Source of the DNA: an uncultured Bacteroides sp.
Lineage (GTDB): Bacteria > Bacteroidota > Bacteroidia > Bacteroidales > Bacteroidaceae
Direction: 5' to 3'
DNA: 60,990 nt
Assembly: GCA_900555635.1 (NCBI GenBank)
Contig: USLU01000028.1
Location: 1 to 60,990 of the forward strand
This document shows positions 8,150-16,450 of this stretch, in pieces; the stretch's first letter is position 1; each line of letters begins with the position of its first letter. The position numbers and the translations under genes are program-made. The notes beneath the pieces are model-generated. The model was given only the letters and a program-made list of their open reading frames with translations. It searched no databases and was not told the origin of the DNA.

Positions 8150-11100
8150 ATGAAACAAAATCTGAAACAAACAGCTCGGAAGAGGCTAGCTGCTATGGCA
8201 CTCTTTCTATTGATCTGCCTTCCTTTCAGCTTAGTACAAGCACAGACTGTGAAGGTAAACGGTAGGGTTACTGATAATTTGAATGAGCCGATGATTGGTG
8301 TGAGTATCATTGAGAAAGGAACTACTAATGGTTGTATTACCGATATCGACGGTAATTATGCTTTATCTGTTTCTCAAGGGGCGACGATTGTCTATTCTTA
8401 TATCGGCTATGTTACTCAAGAGAAGCACGCTGTTGCTGGTGTGATGAACATCGTGTTGAAGGAAGATAGCGAGACATTAGATGAAGTAGTGGTAGTAGGT
8501 TATGGAGTACAGAAGAAGAGTTCTGTTACTGGTGCTATTTCACAAGTAAAGGCTGAAGATATGCAGAACCGTACCATTAGCAATGCTTCACAAGCTTTGC
8601 AGGGCAAGACGGCAGGAGTACAGCTAATTACGACTTCTTCTGCGCCTGGTTCTACGCCTACAGTACGTGTACGTGGATTCTCTTCCAACGAGTCTTCCAA
8701 TCCTCTTTATGTAGTGGACGGTGTGCGTATGAGCGATATCGGTGGTATCGACCCCAATGACATTGCCTCTATGGAGGTATTGAAGGATGCTGCATCGGCT
8801 GCCATCTATGGTGCTGAGGCGGGTAATGGTGTTATCCTTATCTCTACCAAGAAGGGTAAGGCTGGACAGGGTAAAATTACCTATGATTTCCAGTTTGCCA
8901 CACAATCTATTTCTCATATGCCGAAACTACTAAACTCCGAAGAATATATTAACTATATGTCGGAAGGTGGAATTTTGGCAAAGGACTATATGGAGGTCAA
9001 TTGGGACGGGAAGACCAATACCAACTGGATAGATATGGCATTTGAGAATTCTCGTATGACGAAGCATAATCTTGCTTTTACGGGCGGTGGTGAGCAAGGT
9101 AATTATTACTTATCGCTCACATATCTGGATAATGACGGTATTGTGAAAGGAAAAAATGACTCCTACCAGCGTATGACGGCCACTATTAATGCTGAGTATA
9201 ATATCAAACCATGGCTTAAGGTGGGTACCACCAATCAAATAGAAAAGTATAACGTACGCAATGTATCTTCACAGAACGCTTACGGTAGTTTTCTTCAGGC
9301 TGTTCTGATGATGGATCCGCTAACACCAAATACTTATGCTCCAGACCAATTGCCTGCTCATATGCAGAATGCTCTTAACCAAGGCAGCACATTGCTTAAA
9401 GATGAGAATGGAAATTATTATGGCTCGTCTCTCTTTTATGTAGGAGAAAACTATCACCCGGCTGTGATGCGTGAGAATAATGTTAGCAGAAACAGTGGAT
9501 TCAACGTAAATGGATCCATCTATGCTGATTTTAAACCTATTAAAGATTTAACAGTTACCTCTCGCCTTGGTTATCGCTTGAGTGGCACACGCACTTCAAC
9601 TACAAACCTGCCTTTTTATGGTAATACTAACCAAAAGCGTGATTACATCAGTATCTCAGGTCAGTCTTCCACTAATATTTACTATCAATGGGAGAACTTT
9701 GCCAACTATATGAAATCTTTCAATGGGCATACAATCAATGCTATGGTGGGTATGTCGTTCCAAGAGTCCACTTACGACTATGTAAAGGCTGGTCTCGATC
9801 CTGACGGAGAACATGCTGTACTCCAGAATAATTCGTTGTTCTACTATTTAAACTATGGTGCCTCCTCTGCAGTAAAGAGCGTAAATGGTGAAAAAACACG
9901 TTCGGCAAAAATGTCTTACTTCGGACGTGTGAGCTACGATTATTTAGGTCGTTACATGGCTCAGTTCTCACTTCGTGCTGACGCTGCCGATCAGTCACAG
10001 CTTCCGATTACTAATCGATGGGGGTATTTTCCCGCAGCATCTGTGGGTTGGACAATTTCAGAAGAGGGCTTTTTCGCTCCTTTGCAAAAACATGTCAACA
10101 GCTTGAAATTGCGTGCAAGCTGGGGACAGAATGGTAGCCTTTCTGCCCTGAGTGGTTATTCTTACGGTACCGATATGGTTTCCAGTGGCATCTATCCGTT
10201 GGGAGCGGGAAACAGTTTCACAAGTGCCGTGGCTCCTTCTTCACTCGGTAATGATGAACTTAAATGGGAGACCTCCGAGCAGACTAATATAGGCCTTGAT
10301 GCACGCTTCCTGAGTGATCGTCTGAGCTTCAGTGTGGATTATTTCGAGAAGAAGACGAAAGACCTTTTGGTTTGGAACACAACACCGTCGCTTGTAATCG
10401 GTGGAAACACCTCACCAATTAATGCTGGTAATGTAAGCAACAAAGGTTGGGAACTTGAACTAGGATGGCGTGATAACATCAAGGATTTCAGCTACAGTAT
10501 ACGTGCCAACTTAGCCACATTGAAGAATGAAGTAACTTATATTGACCCATCTTTGTCCCGTATTGCGGGTACTACTTTCCACACTTATACTCTCAGTTAT
10601 TTTGAGAAGGGATACCCGGTATACTACTTCCGTGGATATAAGTTCAAAGGTTTGGACGATGAGGGTAATCCTATATTCCATGACCTTGATAACAGTGGTG
10701 ATCTTAGTGATGGCGATTTGACTTATATTGGAGATGCTATTCCTGATTTTACTTACGGTATTACATTGAATGCTGCCTGGAAAGGATTTGACTTGACCGT
10801 ATTTGGTACAGGTTCTTATGGTAACGATATTTATCATTGCTACTATCGTCCCGATTACAGTAGTAGTAACCGTCTGAAAGAAGTCTTTTATGATAATCGT
10901 TGGACAAAAGAGAATCCGAATGGTACAGTACCTCGTGCTGGTGCAAAAAATATGGATCAATATGTTCAATCGGATGCTATGGTTTATAATGGTTCTTTCT
11001 TTAGAATCAAACAAATCCAATTGGGTTATACTTTACCGAAAGCTCTGTTGAAAAAGGTGTTTGTCAACAACCTACGCCTCTATTGCTCACTTGACGATTT

Positions 11101-11230
11101 CATTACTTTCTCCAGCTATCCAGGTTTTGATCCGGAATCTTCGGCTAATGCTACTAAAGGTATGGGTGTTGATATGGGTGGATACCCTGCTTCTAAGAAA
11201 GTAGTGCTTGGTTTCAATATAGAATTTTAA
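8150..11230 (+). CDS. SusC-like TonB-dependent outer-membrane transporter (no STN domain)
   Basis: This outer-membrane barrel would import oligosaccharides using TonB energy. After the signal peptide (cleavage near VQAQ) comes a carboxypeptidase-like beta-sandwich (GRVTDNLNEPMIGVSIIEKG), the SusC-family TonB-box region VVVVGYGVQKKSSVTGAI, a plug domain with NPLYVVDGVRM and a C-terminal barrel ending in GFNIEF. Length of 1026 residues is normal. It lacks the N-terminal STN signalling domain found in the other SusC of this window, which fits control by an HTCS rather than an anti-sigma factor. susD follows 12 bases later, so the pair is surely one transcript. Confidence 0.95.
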   Translation: MKQNLKQTARKRLAAMALFLLICLPFSLVQAQTVKVNGRVTDNLNEPMIGVSIIEKGTTNGCITDIDGNYALSVSQGATIVYSYIGYVTQEKHAVAGVMNIVLKEDSETLDEVVVVGYGVQKKSSVTGAISQVKAEDMQNRTISNASQALQGKTAGVQLITTSSAPGSTPTVRVRGFSSNESSNPLYVVDGVRMSDIGGIDPNDIASMEVLKDAASAAIYGAEAGNGVILISTKKGKAGQGKITYDFQFATQSISHMPKLLNSEEYINYMSEGGILAKDYMEVNWDGKTNTNWIDMAFENSRMTKHNLAFTGGGEQGNYYLSLTYLDNDGIVKGKNDSYQRMTATINAEYNIKPWLKVGTTNQIEKYNVRNVSSQNAYGSFLQAVLMMDPLTPNTYAPDQLPAHMQNALNQGSTLLKDENGNYYGSSLFYVGENYHPAVMRENNVSRNSGFNVNGSIYADFKPIKDLTVTSRLGYRLSGTRTSTTNLPFYGNTNQKRDYISISGQSSTNIYYQWENFANYMKSFNGHTINAMVGMSFQESTYDYVKAGLDPDGEHAVLQNNSLFYYLNYGASSAVKSVNGEKTRSAKMSYFGRVSYDYLGRYMAQFSLRADAADQSQLPITNRWGYFPAASVGWTISEEGFFAPLQKHVNSLKLRASWGQNGSLSALSGYSYGTDMVSSGIYPLGAGNSFTSAVAPSSLGNDELKWETSEQTNIGLDARFLSDRLSFSVDYFEKKTKDLLVWNTTPSLVIGGNTSPINAGNVSNKGWELELGWRDNIKDFSYSIRANLATLKNEVTYIDPSLSRIAGTTFHTYTLSYFEKGYPVYYFRGYKFKGLDDEGNPIFHDLDNSGDLSDGDLTYIGDAIPDFTYGITLNAAWKGFDLTVFGTGSYGNDIYHCYYRPDYSSSNRLKEVFYDNRWTKENPNGTVPRAGAKNMDQYVQSDAMVYNGSFFRIKQIQLGYTLPKALLKKVFVNNLRLYCSLDDFITFSSYPGFDPESSANATKGMGVDMGGYPASKKVVLGFNIEF

Positions 11231-11242
11231 ACCTCAAATTTA

Positions 11243-12898
11243 ATGCATAAGACAATGAAAGCTACACATTATATATATGTACTGTTTGCAGCTCTGCTGA
11301 CTTTAACAACAGTTAGCTGCGAAGATCGTTTGAATATTGAGAAACATGGCAGTTTGGGCGGCCCGGAAAACTATTATCGGACAGATGAAGAGACAACTGC
11401 TGCCGTAGCCTCCATGTACCTCTCGTGGCGTGACTTGTATGCCGGCTGGTTTTATACAAAGAATCTTTTGTCAGACGATGTATACGCTGGTGGAGGACAA
11501 CGTGGTGACAATGGACAAATGGAGCAATTGAATGAATTTACATTCACTACTAATAACAGTACCATCGAAGGCTTATATTCGGGACTTTACAGCCTTAACT
11601 ATAAAGCTAATCTGATTATAGAAAAAGTGAAAGGTAACTCATCGGTGATGAGCCGCGCTATAGCCGAAGCCAAGTTTGCTCGGGCATGGGCATACTTTGA
11701 GTTAGTAACACTGTGGGGAAGTGCTCCTTTGGTGGACCATTTATTGTCTCCTGATGAATATCGTCAAAGTAATAGTACTCCCGAAGCTTTGTGGGCTTTC
11801 GTGGAACAGAATCTTGAAGAAGCCATATCGTCAGGGGCATTACCTTCCAAAGCTAATGTAAACGATGAAGAGGCTACCTCACGCATCACACTCGAAACAG
11901 CCAAAGCTTATCTTGGTAAGGCTTATCTCTTTCAAGGTAAATATACAGAAGCAGCTAAGCTCTTCGACCAAGTCATTGAGTCGAAGAAGTATGAACTTTA
12001 TAAAGGCGATTTTGATCTTCTAGGACATGCAGTGACAAATAATTGTTGCGAAGCAATGCTTGAAATCCAACGTCGAAACAACCCTGAACAGGGTTGGAGT
12101 CAGTTTGTTCAGTTCTATATCATGTTAGGCTGGCGTACGAGCCATATGATTTATGGACCTAAGGCAGTTGGCGAAGAGGACATTGCATTGGGTACCTATG
12201 GATTTTTCAACCCTCGCAAGTCGCTTTATGATGCTTTTGTTGCAGTGGAAGGTGAGGATGGCTACCGTCTGAAAAGCAGTATTCGCACATACGAACAGAT
12301 GAATGAAATTGATATGGCGATTAATGTAGGTGCCCATTTAGTAGGTCATGATGGCTATTTCCCTTGGAAGACTCGTCTCTTGAAGTCAGATAATATTATT
12401 GATCAGACTTGGTTCCAAGGCCTTCAGTATATCAATTTGCGTATTATGCGTTATGCTGAAGTGTTATTAATGGCTGCCGAAGCACATGTCATGGGAGGTG
12501 GTTCAAGTGACAAGGCATTGAAATATATCAATGAAGTGCGAGAACGTGCAAAGCTTACTCCGCTTCCTTCTGTAACAATGGAAGACGTGAAGAAGGAAAA
12601 ACGCCTTGAACTATGTTTGGAAAGTGTTAGATACCAAGATCTTGTTCGTTGGGGTGATGCCAAAACTGTATTAGGTGAGCAAGGTAAGACAATTCCTGCT
12701 TTCGGCTATTTCCCGAAAAAAGATGCAGCCGGAAATATTGTTACGGATAGTAATGGGCAGCCGATATACGAACTAAAAAGGGAGCCGGAAAATGTGAAAA
12801 ACTCAATATATGGTTTTAAAGACAAGCATTTATTGTTGCCTATTCCACTGAAAGAGATTGAAGTGAATCACAATATGGTGCAGAATGAAGGATGGTGA
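11243..12898 (+). CDS. SusD-like surface glycan-binding lipoprotein
   Basis: This 551-residue RagB/SusD-family protein would form the lid of the preceding SusC barrel and deliver the ligand to it. A lipoprotein signal with LTTVSC is visible; an internal ATG at 11255 is an equally good start. Family hallmarks are the N-terminal helical TPR-like region (ARAWAYFELVTLWGSAPLV), the conserved MRYAEVLLMAAEA stretch, the ERRLELC-like sequence EKRLELCLESVRYQDLVRWG and the terminal PIPLKEIEVN--MVQNEGW. It sits 12 bases after susC and 86 before the first CE1 esterase. No susE or susF follows. Confidence 0.93.
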   Translation: MHKTMKATHYIYVLFAALLTLTTVSCEDRLNIEKHGSLGGPENYYRTDEETTAAVASMYLSWRDLYAGWFYTKNLLSDDVYAGGGQRGDNGQMEQLNEFTFTTNNSTIEGLYSGLYSLNYKANLIIEKVKGNSSVMSRAIAEAKFARAWAYFELVTLWGSAPLVDHLLSPDEYRQSNSTPEALWAFVEQNLEEAISSGALPSKANVNDEEATSRITLETAKAYLGKAYLFQGKYTEAAKLFDQVIESKKYELYKGDFDLLGHAVTNNCCEAMLEIQRRNNPEQGWSQFVQFYIMLGWRTSHMIYGPKAVGEEDIALGTYGFFNPRKSLYDAFVAVEGEDGYRLKSSIRTYEQMNEIDMAINVGAHLVGHDGYFPWKTRLLKSDNIIDQTWFQGLQYINLRIMRYAEVLLMAAEAHVMGGGSSDKALKYINEVRERAKLTPLPSVTMEDVKKEKRLELCLESVRYQDLVRWGDAKTVLGEQGKTIPAFGYFPKKDAAGNIVTDSNGQPIYELKREPENVKNSIYGFKDKHLLLPIPLKEIEVNHNMVQNEGW

Positions 12899-12984
12899 AA
12901 TAATTCAATGAAAAAACTGATATAAATCAATTCGTTTTATTTTTTAAAAGGCTTATTTTGTAGCACCTTTTATTAAACTATACC

Positions 12985-13869
12985 ATGAAAAGATTAATAC
13001 TTACCTTTTTGGCCGCCTGCTCATTGTGGGCGGCAAATGCACAAAATCCTGGTTGGGGACCGCAAAGCAAAGTGGTGACTGACAGTATTTATAGCCAGAC
13101 ATTGAAGGCGCAGCGTGCATACAGCATTTATCTTCCTAAAAGTTACGACGCGGACACAAGTCGAAAATACCCTATCCTATACCTATTGCACGGTATGTCG
13201 GGAGTCAATACCAGCTGGTTTACCGACCAGCGGGCAAAGGATGTGATGGATCAGTTGGTTGCTTCGGGTGAGGCTTGCGAGATGATTATTGTGAGCCCTA
13301 ATGCCGGAGGCAACCCTGCTACCTGTTGGAATGGTTACTTCAATATGCCGGGTTGGGCTTATGAAGACTTCTACTATAAAGAGTTCATGCCCTATATAGA
13401 GAAGAACTACCGTGTGCAAGCCGATAAACAGCATCGTGCCATTGCCGGACTTTCCATGGGTGGTGGAGGTACCGCTAGTTATGCACAACGATATCCGGAT
13501 ATGTATTGTGCCGCTTACGCAATGAGTGCCTTGATGGATATCCCTGCTATGGGTGAAGAGGCGGGCAAGGACCCTGATCCTGCAAATAAGATGGCTATCC
13601 TGACTCGTTCCGTACAAGAACATAGCTGCATTAAGTATGTAGCCGAGGCTGACGATGCCCGCAAGGAAAAGCTTCGCTCCGTGCAATGGTTTGTGGACTG
13701 TGGCGATGATGATTTCTTGCTCGACCGCAATATCGAATTCTTCCAGGCGATGCGTAACGCAGGTATTCCTTGCCAGTTTCGGGTACGGGATGGTGGACAT
13801 ACATCCGAATATTGGCATTCGGCGCTTTATATATGCCTGCCTTTTGTAACCCGGAGTTTTGCTAAGTGA
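12985..13869 (+). CDS. CE1-type esterase (feruloyl/acetyl esterase family)
   Basis: This 294-residue secreted alpha/beta-hydrolase of the esterase D/CE1 group would remove hydroxycinnamoyl or acetyl esters from sugars. A signal peptide cleaves near AANAQ. The catalytic Ser157 lies in AGLSMGGGG, His272 in DGGHTSEYW, and the acid is likely one of the Asp residues in VDCGDDDFLLD. It is single-domain, unlike the next two esterases, which carry an N-terminal beta-sandwich. Its position directly after susD suggests that de-esterification is central to this locus. Whether it prefers ferulate or acetate cannot be judged. Confidence 0.85.
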   Translation: MKRLILTFLAACSLWAANAQNPGWGPQSKVVTDSIYSQTLKAQRAYSIYLPKSYDADTSRKYPILYLLHGMSGVNTSWFTDQRAKDVMDQLVASGEACEMIIVSPNAGGNPATCWNGYFNMPGWAYEDFYYKEFMPYIEKNYRVQADKQHRAIAGLSMGGGGTASYAQRYPDMYCAAYAMSALMDIPAMGEEAGKDPDPANKMAILTRSVQEHSCIKYVAEADDARKEKLRSVQWFVDCGDDDFLLDRNIEFFQAMRNAGIPCQFRVRDGGHTSEYWHSALYICLPFVTRSFAK

Positions 13870-13926
13870 GCATCAAACTTAGATTCTACTTATTAAGAAT
13901 GAAGTATTAAATATAATGTAAATACC

Positions 13927-15126
13927 ATGAAAAGATTATCAAGTATAGCAGTTGCACTGCTAGTTTGCACATTAACATTTGCCCAACAGGCACTTTGGGG
14001 AGGCGCTCCGGTGGTATCTCCTGATATTCATGATAACAATACCGTGACTTTCCGGCTGAAAGCACCAAAAGCGGTGAAAGTACAGATAACGGGCGATTTC
14101 CTACCGACGCAGAAGATATCAACTCCGATGGGAGAATTCGATGGTCCGGGGTTTGCCGATCTGAAAGAAGGTAAAGATGGTGTGTGGGAATTCACAACTT
14201 CCACTCCGTTGCAGCCTGAACTATATAGCTACTCATTTATGGTGGATGGCTTGAGGATGATGGACCCTAGTAATGTTTATGCCATTCGTGATGTGGCTAC
14301 AGTAACGAATGTTTTTATTATTGGTGGTGAACGTGCCGATCTCTATAAGGTAAATAAAGTACCCCACGGTACCGTAAGACGTATGTGGTATAATAGTCCG
14401 ACATTGGATATGGACCGTCGTCTTACAGTCTATACTCCTGCCGGATATGAAACAAGTGGTAAACGTTATCCGGTATTCTACCTGTTACATGGTGCCGGTG
14501 GTGACGAAGAGGCTTGGATTAACTTGGGGCGTACTTCTCAGATTCTTGACAACCTGATAGCACAAGGTAAAGCCAAACCGATGATTGTAGTAATGACTAA
14601 TGGCAATGCTTGGCAAGAAGCTGCCCCCGGAGAATCTCCTAAAGGCTTTACGGTTCCTTCCATGCGTCCTGAAGAAAGAGCAAAGGCTCCCGAAGGTGGT
14701 TTTGAACTGTCATTCCCTGATATCGTAAAATTCGTGGATAAGAATTTCCGTACATTAGCCAATAAGAAGAATCGTGCTATTGCCGGACTTTCAATGGGTA
14801 GTTTTCACTCTTGTAACATCTCCAAGCTCTATCCTGATATGTTTAACTATGTAGGTCTGTTCTCAGGTGCAAGTTCAAAGAACGAGAAATCTACCAGTCC
14901 TGTATATACTGATTTTGAAGGAAAGCTGAAAGCTCAATTTGATAAGAAACCGGCACTCTACTTCATTGCTTGCGGTAAAACGGACTTTGTGCTGAAAGGA
15001 GTTACCGACTTCCGTAAGCTGCTCGACGAGAAAGGTTATAAATATGAGTATCTCGAAACCGATGGCGGTCACATCTGGAAGAACTGGCGCATCTATCTGA
15101 CTGAGTTTGCTCCTAAATTATTTTAA
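13927..15126 (+). CDS. Two-domain esterase: CBM48-like module plus CE1, copy 1
   Basis: This 399-residue secreted protein has an N-terminal early-set or CBM48-like beta-sandwich (about 25-120, with VTFRLKAPKAVKVQITGDF) and a CE1 esterase domain (about 125-399). Ser289 lies in AGLSMGSFHS and His382 in DGGHIWKNW. The same architecture occurs in feruloyl and acetyl-xylan esterases of gut Bacteroidota. The following gene is a close paralogue, down to shared nucleotide stretches near the signal peptide and catalytic region, so the two arose by tandem duplication. This copy has Ser where its twin has Gly just after the nucleophile pentapeptide (SMGS against SMGG). Confidence 0.87.
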   Translation: MKRLSSIAVALLVCTLTFAQQALWGGAPVVSPDIHDNNTVTFRLKAPKAVKVQITGDFLPTQKISTPMGEFDGPGFADLKEGKDGVWEFTTSTPLQPELYSYSFMVDGLRMMDPSNVYAIRDVATVTNVFIIGGERADLYKVNKVPHGTVRRMWYNSPTLDMDRRLTVYTPAGYETSGKRYPVFYLLHGAGGDEEAWINLGRTSQILDNLIAQGKAKPMIVVMTNGNAWQEAAPGESPKGFTVPSMRPEERAKAPEGGFELSFPDIVKFVDKNFRTLANKKNRAIAGLSMGSFHSCNISKLYPDMFNYVGLFSGASSKNEKSTSPVYTDFEGKLKAQFDKKPALYFIACGKTDFVLKGVTDFRKLLDEKGYKYEYLETDGGHIWKNWRIYLTEFAPKLF

Positions 15127-15203
15127 TAGTATATCCCTACGATACAAAGCTTTTATCCTTTGTGTCACTAATTGCAAATCTTAATTATAAAACAAAATAT
15201 TGT

Positions 15204-16397
15204 ATGAAGAAAATCTTATTTTTATCAGTTATGTTGCTGATGTGCACATTGACTTTTGCACAACAAGCACTTTGGGGAGGCGCTCCGGTTGTTTCTCCCG
15301 AAATCAATGCCAACAATACCGTTACTTTTCGCTTGAAAGCACCGAAAGCTGTGAAAGTACAAGTAACCGGCGACTTCCTGCCTACCCAGAAGATAAAGAC
15401 TCCGTTTGGTGAGTTCGATGGCCCCGGTGTTGCTAATTTGACTGAAGGTAAAGACGGAGTATGGGAATTTACAACTCCCGAACCCTTGAAACCTGAACTT
15501 TACAGTTACTCATTTCTTGTGGACGACTTGAAGATGATGGACCCCAGCAATGTGTATATGATTCGTGATGTTGCCTCTGTAACTAATGTGTTTATCATTG
15601 GCGGCGAACGTGCCGATTTGTACAAAGTCAATAAAGTGCCTCACGGAACCGTTTCACGCGTATGGTACAACAGTCCTACACTGGGAATGGACCGTCGTCT
15701 TACAGTCTATACTCCTGCGGGATATGAAACCAGCGGAAAGAGTTACCCGGTATTCTACCTGCTTCATGGTATGGGAGGTGATGAAGAAGCTTGGATTGCG
15801 TTGGGACGTACTTCTCAAATCCTTGACAACCTCATTGCACAAGGTAAAGCCAAGCCGATGATCGTAGTCATGACCAATGGTAACGCTGCACAAGAAGCTG
15901 CTCCCGGTGAATCTTCTTTAAATTATACTGCTCCAAGTATGCAACTACCCAAGACGATGGAAGGCTCTTTTGAAACGGCTTTCCCGGATGTAGTGAAATT
16001 CATCGACAAGAATTACCGTACCATTAAGAGTAAACAAGGACGTGCCATTGCCGGATTGTCTATGGGTGGTTTCCATTCTATGCATATCTCCAAGCAATAC
16101 CCGGATATGTTCAATTATGTAGGCTTATTCTCTGCTGCTATTATGCCGGATAAAAATGTAAAATCTCCTATTTATGAAGATATTGAAGGTAAGTTGAAAG
16201 TTCAGTTTGCTAAGAAGCCGGCTCTTTACTGGATTGGTATCGGTAATACCGACTTCTTGTATAAGGCCAATGAAGAATACCGTAAGATGCTGGATGAGAA
16301 AGGTTATAAATATACCTATTATGAAACAGGCGAAGGTCACATCTGGAAAAACTGGCGTATCTATCTGACTGAGTTTGCTCCGTTGCTTTTCAAATGA
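15204..16397 (+). CDS. Two-domain esterase: CBM48-like module plus CE1, copy 2
   Basis: This tandem paralogue of the previous gene (397 residues) has the same beta-sandwich plus CE1 layout, with Ser286 in AGLSMGGFHS and a terminal GEGHIWKNW His. The start at 15204 (MKKILFLSVMLLM) is chosen because it opens directly onto the signal peptide; an upstream GTG at 15162 would add residues ahead of it. The two copies differ most in the stretch between the nucleophile region and the active-site His (SAAIMPDKNVKSPIY here against SGASSKNEKSTSPVY). That is where substrate-facing loops often sit, so the copies may have diverged in acyl or sugar preference. A 9-base-pair hairpin without a T-run (15141-15166) lies between the copies. 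Confidence 0.87.
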   Translation: MKKILFLSVMLLMCTLTFAQQALWGGAPVVSPEINANNTVTFRLKAPKAVKVQVTGDFLPTQKIKTPFGEFDGPGVANLTEGKDGVWEFTTPEPLKPELYSYSFLVDDLKMMDPSNVYMIRDVASVTNVFIIGGERADLYKVNKVPHGTVSRVWYNSPTLGMDRRLTVYTPAGYETSGKSYPVFYLLHGMGGDEEAWIALGRTSQILDNLIAQGKAKPMIVVMTNGNAAQEAAPGESSLNYTAPSMQLPKTMEGSFETAFPDVVKFIDKNYRTIKSKQGRAIAGLSMGGFHSMHISKQYPDMFNYVGLFSAAIMPDKNVKSPIYEDIEGKLKVQFAKKPALYWIGIGNTDFLYKANEEYRKMLDEKGYKYTYYETGEGHIWKNWRIYLTEFAPLLFK

Positions 16398-16450
16398 TCC
16401 TTTTTTAGGTGAAAGATAAATTACACATATTTAATCCGTTATTTATTAGT

